Both the position numbers and the translations under genes were made by a program. The notes under the pieces were generated by a model. That model made no database searches, was not told the DNA's origin, and saw nothing but the letters and a program-made list of their open reading frames with translations. Source: Prorocentrum cordatum (Eukaryota > Sar > Dinophyceae > Prorocentrales > Prorocentraceae). From it: 64,000 bases of DNA. The DNA lies in the NCBI GenBank assembly GCA_963575745.1, contig CAUYUJ010021071.1:377818-441817 (forward strand), given 5' to 3'. Below, piece by piece: positions 11,374 to 21,599 of this stretch. Numbering within the stretch: the first letter of the stretch is position 1; every line of letters starts with the position of its first letter.

Positions 11374-12276
11374 TCAAAACTGGGCGATCTCGCTTCCTAT
11401 CAGAGGGAAGTCATGATTGGACCGACGCTGCCTGGGAAGATGGAACCTCTGAAACTGTTCGAGAATATCTTTTCCTGGTCCACGAAAATTCTGTCGGGCA
11501 GGCGTCGCAGCGTCACAGCTGCCTCCCGATGTACTCGACTCCCGTGGAGTCCAGAGGTTGAAGCGCCGCTGGAATTTCGCGACTTCCTCTGCCTGAGTGG
11601 ACGGCTTAATCCCCATGCGCCAGTCGTCTACCTCGACGAAAACCATGGAGGTCGGACCTCCCGGGCTTGTCTTGGTCATCCACCAGGGCTCGAGCTTGGA
11701 TCTGGTGCACCCCGACACTTCGAAGAAGGACACCGTGGCTGATGCAACGCTAGGGGGTATCGCCCAACCCGCGCACGGGAGCGATCAATTCGATCAAAGA
11801 CCCGGACGGCAAATTTAGCCCTTCGCAGGGCTCGACGAACACTCGGCCCCAGGGCCGCGCGAGAGGGTCCGACTGGCAAACCGCGTTTTCAAATCCCCGA
11901 TGGTAGCGTTCATATCCAGAGACAGGGTCACGGTGAGGAACAGCATCAGGGACTCCCTGGATGGAGCGGGGGAATTGGCACGAAGCTCTCCTGTGACCTC
12001 GTCCTCGCGCCCTCTCACGCACCAGCCAGACTTGGCCTTTGGACGGCTGAAAATCCCCTCCTGTGGTCTCCACTGTCTGACCATGCGGCTCGACGCGATT
12101 GGGGCACTTGCGCAGAGGCCCCTTGCCAACCTTGGGTGGGTGCACGCGAAGAGCCTCGGCGTCAGCAATGGCTTTCCATTCCGCGGCATCGGAGACGTCG
12201 AACTCCCAGGCCTCTTAGGGGAGACGGACTCAATCGTTTCTTCGAAACCTCGGACCCCCTGGCCAGCGACGGACAA
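11374..12276 (-). pseudogene. Reverse transcriptase (RVT_2 type) of element 1, frameshifted
   Basis: Three overlapping minus-strand frames together give a copia RT. The segment 12276-11815 has WCVRGREDEV followed by MNATIGDLKTRF, the motif A region with its Asp. The next frame reads NLPSGSLIELIAPVRGL, the palm segment before the thumb. The segment 11733-11374 has MVFVEVDDWRMG (about 11605-11645), the position of the catalytic YxDD, here VEVDD, and later a region matching the connection to RNase H. At least two frameshifts separate these parts. Function when intact: RNA-dependent DNA synthesis. The region 12277-13223 between RT and integrase is G+C-rich linker without a clear domain. Confidence 0.8.
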
Positions 12277-13223
12277 CCCTCGCCCTTTCCCCCCCCCCGG
12301 ACGAAGTCGATGTCTGCGCTTCCGCCGGCAAACTCGATTCAGGAGCCACTCCGCCCCCCGTCGGCCATTCTGTTCCGTCGCGCACGGCGGTGGAGGTCTG
12401 CCCCATATCCTCTTCGGTCAGACCATTCCACAGCTCTTCGCTGGATCCGATTCCCTCGTTCTGAGACACCCCTCGCTCGGGGGGTCGCGACCGGCCCGAC
12501 TGGCCCCGAGGGCCCCGGGGATCCCCCCAAAAAACCAACTCGCGACCAATCGGCGACCGCGCACCGAACCCACCCCTCCGCGGGGCCTTCTGCGTCGACT
12601 CGAGGGATGGAGGATTCCCCATCCGTTCCTGGCGCCCCCTGGACTGCCCCTCGCGAAGTCTCTGAAACGCGGCGCCCCGACTCCGCCTGAACGGGGCCAA
12701 AGTCGAGCTGCCGCGCCCGACCCTCCGCCCCCCCGAGACCCTGCGGAGCGTTCTCTAGAGGAAAGGGCGCCAAGGTGGGCGACGGGGGCGGCCCCGCGAC
12801 CAAAGAGGGAACCACGCTTGGGACCCCGGACCCCGAAGGATGCGACCCCCTGAATCTGGCCTCGAGCGGATCCCTCAGAGCCGACGGGGGCGCGGAGCGC
12901 CTCCACCCGGCCGGGCGCGCGAGGGCCAACAGATCGCTCGCCGCGCCCCGCGTCTCCGAGGGGCCCGGGCCGGCCAGAGGAATTAATGGAGGGGGGAGCG
13001 GCATTATCGCTCGGAGGTGCCCCACGCGCGCGGAGGACGACGCCGCTCGCGCATCGCGTCTACTCCTCCCCTGCGTTGACTGGACTGCCCCTGCCGAATC
13101 AGCCCGGCCACAGCTGGGTCACGGAGCATCTCCGCGCCCCGAGCTCCCGAGCCGCCGGCTGGTCTCAACTGCTCGCTGGCGCGCTTCCGCGGCAGGGGCG
13201 CCATCGAGACGCGCGCGCTGTTA

Positions 13224-14214
13224 TTACGTTGGAGCACAACCACTCCCGGCCCGGCCCATCTGCCCCTCTGAAAAGCGCGCGCTCTCCGCTGGGGCATGGG
13301 GGCCTGGCGCCAGACGCACGCCCAGTCCCCTGGATGAACTTGGGGCCCCGATGGCGCCGTGCTCGACCCGCGGCTCGCGCCCTCGCTTAACTGCCCTTCT
13401 GGAAGACTTGGGATCTCGCGTCTCGTCGGATGCTCGCGGCTCTCGAGAAGTCCGCCGCTGCCGCACCCTGCCTGGCCCTGGGCGGCCCCTCCCATGCCCC
13501 CGCGGCCGATCAAGCCGACGGGGGTCGCCCGACAACATTTCGCGGGGGACTCGAGAGCCGATGCCAAAGACCAACTGGTCAGGGGCAAACCCCGCTTGGT
13601 GGAGGTAGGCGTTTTTGGAGGCCACCAGCTCGCAGGCCAGCATTTCGAGGTCCCCCTCCGCGGCAGTGATCCGCAGGCCGGCATTTCGAGCCCCGATCCA
13701 TAAAACCCTCAACCCAGCCACCGCGCCTTTCAGCTCGACCGTCTGCCAATGGAGCTCCGCGTTCACCGCGCGGTGGGATGTCCCCTGTTGCTCGAGGCCA
13801 AGGCTGAATTCAGCCTCGAACTCCGCCCCGCCGTCGGTCCGAACCCACTCGGGCGGCCCGAGGTACCTGACCCACGTGGCCACGAAGGCATTCCAAGCAT
13901 TTCTGGAGGCGGGGGCGTTATATCCGTCGCACCCGGCAATTAGTTCCGCGACGTGCCACAACGAGAAACGGGACCGACTTCTGACCGAAAGAGACGTGGA
14001 ATCTATCTATCCCCGCCACCCTTTTGAACTGAAAGGTGCATGGCATCGCCGCGCGTCTCCTCTGGTCTGCCCTGGGATGTGCGTCGCAGTCTGGACAGGT
14101 GAAGGGCCCTTCCGCGCGCTCGATAACCCCCGGGCGGACGCGAGCTGCTCTCAGCACCCGAAGGAAGAGAGGAAGGCGAGGATGCCCTAGGTTGACGTGG
14201 ACTTTGTAAATCAA
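13224..14214 (-). pseudogene. Integrase (HHCC zinc domain plus rve core) of element 1
   Basis: The N-terminal frame (14214-13918) has VHVNLGHP and TCPDCDAH: His6, His11, Cys40 and Cys43 of the HHCC zinc module, followed by the start of the core (RVAGIDRFHVSF, with the first Asp). A frameshift near 13.93 kb leads to the second frame (13961-13224), which carries WVRYLGPPEWVRTDGGAEFE with the second Asp and AELHWQTVE with a candidate catalytic Glu, then the C-terminal part (FAPDQLVFGIGSR). Role when intact: insertion of cDNA into host DNA. The family is clear; the frameshift makes it a pseudogene. Confidence 0.85.
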
Positions 14215-14479
14215 GTCCTTGACCCGAGCATCGACGTTGGCAGGAAGCTCGCGCCCCTCCTCCGCCGTTGCCCCCTTCCGGGTCTTCCTAATTCGATTCG
14301 AGGTTCCCGGAGCCCCGCCAAGAGTTTTCTTCCTCGAATTCTTCTTCCGCCGGCTCCATCTCCACTTCCTCCGGCCCCGCCTGGAAGGCTCCGTAGGCCT
14401 ACTGATCCAGCCAGGCGGTGATACACCTGGGCTATCCGAGCATGCATCTCCGCTGCCCTCTTAGACGCGGCGCCCATGG

Positions 14480-15333
14480 TCCCCAGGGCACTGGCACTTA
14501 CGAAACAGGTTCACCACGATGGGGCTGTCGGTCAACAGCCGGGTCCTTTTGCGAGGCAGACTACCCTTGAGACAAACGCAAGTGCCGAAACAACACACAT
14601 CGAAAGACACGGATTGGACCCCGGGTTAACTAATCAGGTCTCGCACGCGAAGTTCTTCCCACGATGACGCCGCATCAGGATGCTCGATAACGGAGAACCT
14701 ACCCTGGCAGTGCTGCAGGGGGGCCATCTCGACGGCGCGACGCAAGTAACCCCCCTCGTCTATCATGTCGGACCGAATCGCGGGGCCCATCACATCCTGA
14801 CTGACTCGGAAGACGGCGCTGCACGTCTTGCGCGAAGGCTCGAGCATGATCGCTGGTTTTAATCGGCTGATGGCAAAGCCTCTCTTTCCTCTGAACCCCG
14901 AAAGTCCAGGCCTGTTTCCAGGCCCCAATTCCCCTGGGAAATTAGACGCCTCCGACGGAGAATACTGCCGATCCTGAGAAGCGAATAGGGCCCCGTGAAG
15001 GTCTGGTCGGCCAACTGGCTTCGATTCGCCTGTTCGTCCGGGGGGCGCTGTCCTTACTGATCGGGGTTCGACTGCGGAAAGCCGCAAGGCTGGTTGTCGA
15101 GCGGGCGAGATCTCGCGGCGCTCGAAGCTCGGAGTGGCCCCCGACTCGGAGTCGCGCATGGGGCGCTTGTTCCTCTGGTGGCTCTGGTTCCACCGTTGGA
15201 AATTGCCCTTCCAGGCACTCTTGTTCCTCCGCTGGAAGCTGCCCTTCAGGTGGTAGCCGGTAGCCGTCCTAGCGCCGCCGCGCGTGCCCTCTGACGCGTT
15301 TTCTTCTCTCCCCGACTCGGGCGAAGTTCGCAA
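14480..15333 (-). pseudogene. Methyltransferase-like segment of element 1 Pol
   Basis: The frame 15333-14626 ends with IMLEPSRKTCSAVF (about 14805-14850) and then GRFSVIEHPDAASSW (14659-14703). Elements 2 and 3 have equivalent motifs at the same place between protease and integrase, and their pattern (P-x-C-type loop, later E-(N/H)-P/G followed by S-x-W) resembles motifs IV and VI of cytosine-C5 methyltransferases. No clear SAM-binding motif I was found in this copy. The first part of the frame is basic and repetitive (FQRRNKSAWKGNFQRWNQ). Methyltransferase homology is an inference; the shared position across three elements is seen directly. Confidence 0.55.
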
Positions 15334-15497
15334 TCGTCGTTGAACTCACTGGCCGACAGCGCGCCAGCCCTAGCGGGGGCTGCGGCTGCGCATACTTGCC
15401 TGAAGGGGCCCCCGCTCGATGGTGATACCTCTGGCGCTCAGCTCCAAGATCCCCCCTCACCCTGGATAAGCCTCATCATATCTCCTGCTGGAATCCA

Positions 15498-16327
15498 CTA
15501 TGGGGGTTCACCTTCGAACCAGAAAACTTCTGATGCGGCCAGGCGGCCAGCTTGAAAGTGCCCCGGAAGCCCTCTGTCTCCGAGCTCCGGTTGATTGCCC
15601 GCCCCGCAAAAGGATCTGCTCACAAACTGCCTTTCTGCATCGACTCTGGGGGAGCGCCCGCGCGCTGCCGGCCCGGCTCGAAGGCCGGCGTCGCCGGGAG
15701 CTGCGGCGGAACCCGGGGCATGTCCTCCACTTGTCCGACTGCGGCTGCCTAGGGCCGGTCGTCGATATCCAGCTGATTCGCCTGGGGGGCCTGGATGGCT
15801 TGGCCCTGCTACAAGATCTGGTCGAGGATTTGCTGTTTCTGCGCCGCCGTCTCCTCCTTCGCGGACTGGATTTCCCTGGACAGGGGCCCCCGTGACGACG
15901 CCGCCGCGCGAGGGCGCGGCAGTCCGACGCCGTCGATCTCCACGGGCGCCCCCACTGCTCTGCGCTGCGTCATCTCGTCGGTCCGCGCGCGGACCCCGGG
16001 CCCCCCCTGGCGCCTGTCTGCCGTCGCGAGCGGCGCCTGCTGCGTCGCCTCGAGGGTAGGTCGCCGGGAAGCTCGACCTCCTGGCCGGCGAGTCAGGTCG
16101 GACAAGTCGAGGCCTCCCCTCGAAGACGAGACCCCGCCCTGAATGGATCGCGTCGCCACCTCGCACCCGACCCTCATCTCGCATAGCCGACAGATGCCCC
16201 ATGAGCCGCGTGGGTTTCCGTGCACCCTCGCCTGGCCCGTCGGGCGAACGCAGTCCAGCTGCTTGCCTGGGCAAGCTCGATCTCGCTTCGTGATCTCGAG
16301 GGCCCACTGGTGGCCCGCGGCCTTCAC
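15498..16327 (-). pseudogene. Cysteine-containing and coiled-coil linker segment of element 1 polyprotein
   Basis: The frame 16327-15809 starts with a segment containing ACPGKQLDCVRP and then NPRGSWGICRLCEMRV, a CxxC-type pair that may bind zinc, and ends with SREIQSAKEETAAQKQQIL, which has heptad spacing of hydrophobic residues suited to a short coiled coil. A second frame (16307-15498) continues to a WFEGEPP end. It lies between the protease and the methyltransferase-like part, as in other long copia-like polyproteins of this type. No enzymatic function is recognised. The stretch 16328-17139 upstream is G+C-rich, with a (GGCGA)n run near 17036-17060, and shows no clear domain. Confidence 0.45.
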
Positions 16328-17139
16328 GCGCAGGAGGCGCGCGGCATTTGACGGCGAGCCCGCGCGCTGGCGGGGCGCGAGATGCGCCCAGTACTAGTCA
16401 TGTTCGAAGGATAAACGTATCCTGTCATCCACTAGTGCAGCTCTCGCGGCTGCTCTCCTGGAACGGCGGGTTCTGCCCCGCGCATGATCCTCAAGCACGT
16501 CGAGGATTGCAGGCCCAGTCGGCCACGCAGGGAGGGCCACGGCAAGACAGAAGCTCACCTCGAGGGGGCCGCGTCGGATGACCGAACCATCTGAGCTACC
16601 CGCGGCTGAGGGCGCAAGATCAGAGTGCTCCGACAAAACTTTCTCTCTCGAGCTCTGCCCCTGGACGCCCCGGGGGCCTCCTGGACCAGAACTCCCAGAT
16701 GCCCAAAACTCCTCTGGATGTCCTCCAGCGCCCTCCGAAGCCCCCGGACCTCCGGGCGAAGCCAACGTTCGAAGGAGACGCCGCCTCGACGCCGAGGACG
16801 CGACGACAAAGCGCTCACCTGCAGCTCCCTCGCGACCCCGCAATCCTCCTCCGCGTCCGCCACCCGCGCCATGTTGGCTGATCGCCTTACCTCGAGCTCG
16901 CCATTCCAGAATCGACGGTTCCCCCGGGGCCAATTATCCAAATCGCCCCGGACTCGAGCTCCCTTCGGCCCCGGATCCCCCCCCGAGGCTTCTAACGCTG
17001 ACGAGGACGAGCCCAGGCCAGAAGAGGAGAGGGAAGGCGAGGCGAGGCGAGGCGAGGCGAGCGCGCGGTTCCGCCGGGAGCGGGGCCCTTCAGGGCCTGC
17101 GCGGGGGGGCCGGGGCCCTCAGTGCTTGTAGTCCTTGTT

Positions 17140-17570
17140 TGCCGAGGTCGGGGCGCAGAGTCACGAACTGGCGGGCGCCGGAGGTCAAGCGGCGCAGGTG
17201 GAAGCGAGGAGTCGGAGCCGGATGCTGGAGTCAGAGTGCTGGGCGGTCGGCTGGCGGAAGTAGAGTTGGAAAGTCGGATGCTGGCAGGCCGAGGTCGGAG
17301 TGCTGAGCTGCTGGGCGCCCAGAGGTCGACGGGTGGAGGCGGAGGTGGAAAGTCACATGCTGCTGGAGGGTGGAGGCCGGAGTGCTGCGCTGTTGGGCGC
17401 TGGAGGTCGACGGGTGGAGGTGGAAGTGAAAGTCGGAATGATGGATGCTGGAGGTGTGAGTGGTGAGCTGGAAGAAGCTGGAGGTCGATAGGTGGAAGTG
17501 GAAGTGAAAATCGGATGCCGCATGCTGGAAGTCGGGATGTGGGCGTGAGAGTTGGGGGTCGGAAGGTGGA
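17140..17570. repeat. Imperfect minisatellite of about 70-85 bp inside element 1
   Basis: GGAGGTCGACGGGTGGAGG-type words recur near 17322, 17403 and (changed) 17482, with older copies near 17180 and 17245. The array sits between the protease relic and the rest of Pol and probably expanded after the element lost function. Both strands are open here because of composition. Confidence 0.75.
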
Positions 17571-17724
17571 GGTCAAAGGCTTGGAATTGGTGCGCGTGCC
17601 CAGCTCGCTCTGGCTCGATGCCACGTCTTGGCAGACGGGCCGGGCGTCTCAGTTCGCGTCGTCCGCGCTTTGCTGGTCGACGGCGAATCGTACAAACTTA
17701 TCCTCTAAGCCCTGCCAAGTGTAG

Positions 17725-18200
17725 CTATCGTGCGGCAGTGCGAATCACCATTCGCAGCCGAGAGACGCAGCCCTGGCGCTCGCCCCGGCGAAGGTCGCTC
17801 GCCTGCAGTCCGCGCTGCGCGCCGACGGACCGCGGGAGCTCAATCGCCACTGGAGGTCCCATTTCGTCGATCGCGGTCGCGCGGCGCCCGCTGCTCAGGC
17901 GACGCAGGCTCGTCGTCGCCCCCAGGCGCCCGAGGCTCACTCGGCTCCGCGGTAGGTCGATGGCCGCCTCGAGCGGCCCCCGCCCGCAGATGGGCATCAG
18001 CGCCGGCACGCCCTCAATGACCAGGTCCAGTTCCACGACGCCGCCCTTGCCCTCGATGCCAGTCGGCGCTGGGGCCCCCGTCTTCAGAGGAGCGCGTCCG
18101 CCAACTCACATGGCGCGCTTGCTCTGGTCGCGGAGCACCCCGCAGCCTTTCACGCCTCGGCGCCGCGCTGCTGCGTCTACCGCGATGTCGCCCGGGGCCG
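17725..18200 (-). pseudogene. Aspartic protease region of element 1
   Basis: Near 18175 the minus strand encodes DIAVDAAARR, the position of the D-(S/T)-(G/A) active site of a retropepsin, with Ala where Ser or Thr is expected. After a frame change the frame 18036-17725 encodes MELDLVIEGVPALMPICG and EAAIDLPRSRVSLGRL, the beta-strand pattern VxxDVPxLLPI and IDLxxxxLxL that follows the active site in copia proteases. Role when intact: cleavage of the Gag-Pol polyprotein. It directly follows the zinc-knuckle region. The active-site change and frameshift mark it as dead. Confidence 0.7.
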
Positions 18201-19560
18201 CGGTCAACGACGGGGCGATCTCCACCTCGGCGTTCCTCTCCGTCTCCAGGGCCACCCATGCCATCTCTCGCGCGCCCCCCTGGGACGGCGCCAGGCGCGC
18301 TGCCGGCGACGGCGAGCCCACCGCGTTGAACGACGCAGAACCTGAAGGTGCAAGCGCCGAATTGCCCGAAGCTGTGGATCTCGTCTTCTCAGGGCACTCC
18401 CGACCCCAGTGCCCCCTCTCGTGGCTATTGTGACAATTGGTGGCCGTAATGAGCTCGTCGGTTGGCATGCGAGCCTTGCGCTCCCGCGCGACTCCTCAGG
18501 CACTGCGACGGCTGCCATCGCGCCGAGCAGGCGGCGGCGCCTGCCAAGATCCACTCAAATTCTGGTAGAGAGTTTTCTGTCCACCTTCATCTGCCTCTTG
18601 AAGTGGCTGTTATCCTTCCACGTCTGGCGGCACTCTCGTCCATGGCCGCCAGCGCCTCTGGGAGCTCTAGCTCGCCCACGTTGCCCGCGCCGATAGACTC
18701 CGAGAGCGCCAACTCCTGCCTCGAATCCACGGGGGACACGCCCGAGTATTCCCAGACGTCGTCTGCCGCGCTGTGCACCTCCAAAGACGCGCAGGCGCCG
18801 CCCTTTCCGCTCTTCGGAACGAGGCGCTCGGTCTCAGCAGCGCCCATCTCCCGGGCGGCCGCGATGGCCTCCGAAAACTCGCGAGACCCTCGCGACATCA
18901 GCTTCAGCATCTGCGCGCCGTTCTCGTCCAGCTCGACAGCCTCCTCCAGGAAGAACCTCCCAGGAGACCTCCAAGGGAAGTCCCTGCACCTTCAATCACT
19001 TGAAATTATGGTCCAGCCTGGCCGCGTACGTCGAGAGGCCCTCATCCGTCTTCCTGCGACAGCCCGGCAGACACTCTCGCCCCGCGCGCCTCGTCTCGTC
19101 GTCTACCCTCTGTCCGCTCACGACGTCGAAGCGGCGCAGTATGGCGTTCAACCCTTCGTCCGATTGCCAGCGTGCGCGGCGCTTTGTCGGCTCTCCTCTT
19201 CACCGGCACGTCTGTATGATCTACCCAACGAATGGGGCGACGTCCCCAGAGGCGGGAATCCGCCCTCCCCATGAACGATTCTGGGTCTGCGACGTCGGGC
19301 TTCTCCCACTGGCTCTTCCAACACCTGCTCCCTCGCCAACTGCTTTCGTGCCACTTCGCGTCGTCCCAATTCTACTCCTGATCGTGCGTCTGCTGCTGTC
19401 ATTCCTGCTTGTAGCCTTGGTTCCAAGGTCGGCGGTCCTTCGTCTACGGATCCTCGTGCTCCCACGGATCTTGACCGTCGCGAGCTGTCCGACCAGCGCC
19501 TTCTCCCTGCGTGCTCGCGTTCAGCTGACCAAGCTTTCAATATTCTCCCACTGTCTCTCA
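18201..19560 (-). pseudogene. Gag region of element 1 with degenerate zinc knuckle
   Basis: At 18394-18435 the minus strand encodes CHNSHERGHWGREC: a CX2CX4HX4C nucleic-acid-binding knuckle in which the second Cys is Ser. Upstream frames (18910-18587 and 19561-19148) are the likely capsid part: the first begins MLKLMSRGSREFSEAI and both are charged and helix-prone, but they are in different frames. No start codon can be chosen with confidence. Gag would form the virus-like particle and bind the RNA. Position immediately upstream of the protease supports the call. Confidence 0.65.
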
Positions 19561-19721
19561 AACAGATGCGTGATCTCGTCTGTCCCGCAGAGAAGCTGTT
19601 CGAAGCTCTTGTCTCAATGGTGTGTCTTCACCATGCGGAGGTGCCTCTCTCTCGCCGCCATTGTCCTGCCGCTCCCCGGCATGCCTACCGTGGATCTGCA
19701 GCTGCACGAAGTGCAACTGCA

Positions 19722-19738
19722 CTATGCCCCTGCTACCA
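19722..19738 (-). promoter_or_regulatory. Primer-binding site of element 1 (initiator Met tRNA type)
   Basis: Reading the minus strand, one base after the LTR end comes TGGTAGCAGGGGCATAG. The first 12 bases match the complement of the eukaryotic initiator Met tRNA 3' end (TGGTAGCAGAGG) with one mismatch. This is the standard minus-strand primer site of copia elements and fixes the element's direction. Confidence 0.85.
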
Positions 19739-19739
19739 C

Positions 19740-19918
19740 TGACGCGCGAACCATCAGGAAAAGACAGGAGGAACGGTGAGAACGAGGACTCATTTTCCTC
19801 CACGCGCAAAGACTCCCTTGGGCCAAAGGGGGCGCTTACGGATAGACACCGTGAAACCAACCCGAAACCAGTTCAAGCTCATTGCCGAAATATATCACAT
19901 AATGAACTCAACTTCTCA
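19740..19918 (-). repeat. Right LTR (5' LTR) of element 1
   Basis: 179 bp, begins TGACGCGCGAA and ends AACTTCTCA on the plus strand, matching 10061-10237. It is the 5' LTR for the minus-strand element. Confidence 0.88.
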
Positions 19919-19920
19919 GT

Positions 19921-20700
19921 TATAGCAGAATTGGTATGCATGTGTGGAAAATGACCACGTAATCTTCACGGGTGACCTGCAGAAGTTGTACCCCAACCTC
20001 GATCATGATGGCATCCTCCTTGGGCTCCGTTCGAGGACCATGAAGTTTGATCAACATTCACGGTTCGCCTGAGTTGTTGCAGACATCCTTGAGCGCTCGT
20101 CATGGAAAACCAGGTTGCATAGATTGCACCTCATCGTCCAGAGGATCGGTTCAGGATTGTCGCCAAGAGTAATGACTGCAAACATTTACCTCGAGCCCCT
20201 GGATTCCCACATCTTACAGCATCTCCCCACAGACAGACACGGGCAGGTTCATGGACTGTCTGTTGCTGATCATGAACAGACATTTAGCGAGCAGGGTGAA
20301 GCAGCTTGTCGACAATCACCTCCCCAACGTCATCATCGATGACATACGGTACGGTACCGAATCGGTGTCGTATTTGGACCTCAGCCTCGGCACCAGTGGG
20401 AGGAAGCTCACCTGGCAGCGATACAGTATATATGATGCTAAATATGCGTATGTAGAAACATTCGGCGCACCCGCGGCCAATCTTCCGAGGTGTCGTCGAA
20501 GGTCTCGTGCTCCGCTGCCTACGCAAATGTAAGCACCAACGTGACGCCATGAAGCACATCTCTCTGTACGTCAGCGTTGCCAGGATCGTGGTTACGACCC
20601 CGAGCTGATTCGAGCCGCCGTGGAAAGGCAGATGAGGAAACATCGCAAGCAAAGACTAAGCTTTACATGCGCGCGGCCTCCACGCGCCAAGCACGCAAGT
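19921..20700 (+). pseudogene. Penelope-like reverse transcriptase, palm-to-C-terminal fragment
   Basis: Immediately right of the LTR the plus strand encodes QNWYACVENDHVIFTGDLQK then LYPNLDHDGIL, a clear RT motif A. Further on come RIGSGLSPRVMTANIYLEP (motif B), TGRFMDCLLL (motif C, where a YxDD box is expected but the second Asp is Cys), VSYLDLSLG with a YDAKYAYVE segment (motif E region), and RGYDPELIRAAVERQMRK, matching the thumb of Penelope-like RTs. Several stops and frameshifts interrupt it. It continues the fingers fragment at 9823-10060 across the nested element. The lost Asp in motif C means no polymerase activity. No GIY-YIG endonuclease was recognised downstream. Confidence 0.75.
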
Positions 20701-21122
20701 TTCTTTGTCAAACACACCTCTGGCCTTAATTCAAACGCTTTGCGGAGAGTCCTGGGCATCATCCCCAGCAGTCGCCGTCCCAGACTGGCGATGGGAGTGA
20801 ATATTTCACGTGTACAATTGGCCTCATTAGGCCAGCAGGGTGGGTGGGAGCAAGGGGTTTTGAAGCCCCCACTGTACACTGCATCTCTCCGCTCCGCCTC
20901 CAGTCCCATCGTCGACGTTGCTCGTTCGATGCTGCACCGTAGGCAGTTGGGCTCGAAGAGCCCCTAGGGGGCGAAACGCGTAGCCTAGTTTTCATTTCGC
21001 TTGAGACTCGATCGAGAACGAGTGATCGAGACAGCTTGCGGTGGTCCAGTTGGGATCTTGACCTATCCCCGTACCACCTACCCTGGGCATGTACGGGCGG
21101 AGGGGGCGGCGACACGCGTTAT
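20701..21122. other. Tail of the Penelope-like relic and unassigned DNA
   Basis: The plus strand to about 20965 stays loosely coding-like (FVKHTSGLNSNALRRVLGI) and may be the C-terminal part of the RT. No further domain is recognised. A (GA)n run follows at 21123-21145. Confidence 0.45.
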
Positions 21123-21165
21123 CGATAGAGAGAGAGAGAGAGAAAGAGCATATACGTAAGATGTT

Positions 21166-21320
21166 CCAAGATGGGCCGAGATGGATCCAAGATGGCCCCT
21201 GGTAGCCCAAGAGGGCCTCCAAGATGGCATACCATACCCCGAGATGGCCCCCAAAAGACCGCAAGACGGCTCCAAGTGGACACGGAAGTTCCAATGAGCA
21301 CCTCCGAGAGCCCAAGATCC
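21166..21320 (+). repeat. CCAAGATGG helical-phase repeat block
   Basis: Words CCAAGATGGGCC, CCGAGATGG, CCAAGATGGCCC, CCAAGAGGGCC and CCAAGATGGC are spaced about 10-11 bp or multiples of that. It stands about 280 bp left of the satellite array. Confidence 0.7.
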
Positions 21321-21599
21321 CTTGGGGTGGCATCACTCCACGGCGCCTGAACAGACGCGGTGGGCGAGCAAAGCAAACAGCAGTCCCTCCCGCGCAGCGC
21401 GCGCTGCGCGGGGAGGGGCGGTCGCATCCGAAAGAACCCAGTGCGCGGGCGCGAGGCGACGGTACCCCTGCATGCGCTGCACGTTGGCGCCGCCGCGAAG
21501 TTCGTGGCACCCCACAAGACGACCAGGACACCTCTGGACCCCCAGGGGGGATGCGGGGACAAAAAAATAGCCTGGCGAAAGACCCAACCATATGCAGTT

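Larger units (their letters stand above)
10061..19918 (-). mobile_element. Copia-like LTR retrotransposon, element 1 (degenerate, nested in a Penelope-like RT)
   Basis: Direct repeats of 177 and 179 bp (10061-10237, 19740-19918) both begin TGACGCGCGAA and end AACTTCTCA, giving TG...CA ends. On the minus strand the right LTR is followed after one base by TGGTAGCAGGGGCA, a close match to the 3' end of initiator Met tRNA. Between the LTRs, minus-strand relics lie in copia order: gag with zinc knuckle, protease, Cys-containing and coiled-coil linker, methyltransferase-like segment, integrase, RT, RNase H. LTRs are roughly 85-88% identical by eye, so the insertion is old, consistent with the many frameshifts. 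No clean target duplication is seen (CCTGA on the left, GTTAT on the right). The element splits a plus-strand RT frame. Confidence 0.88.
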
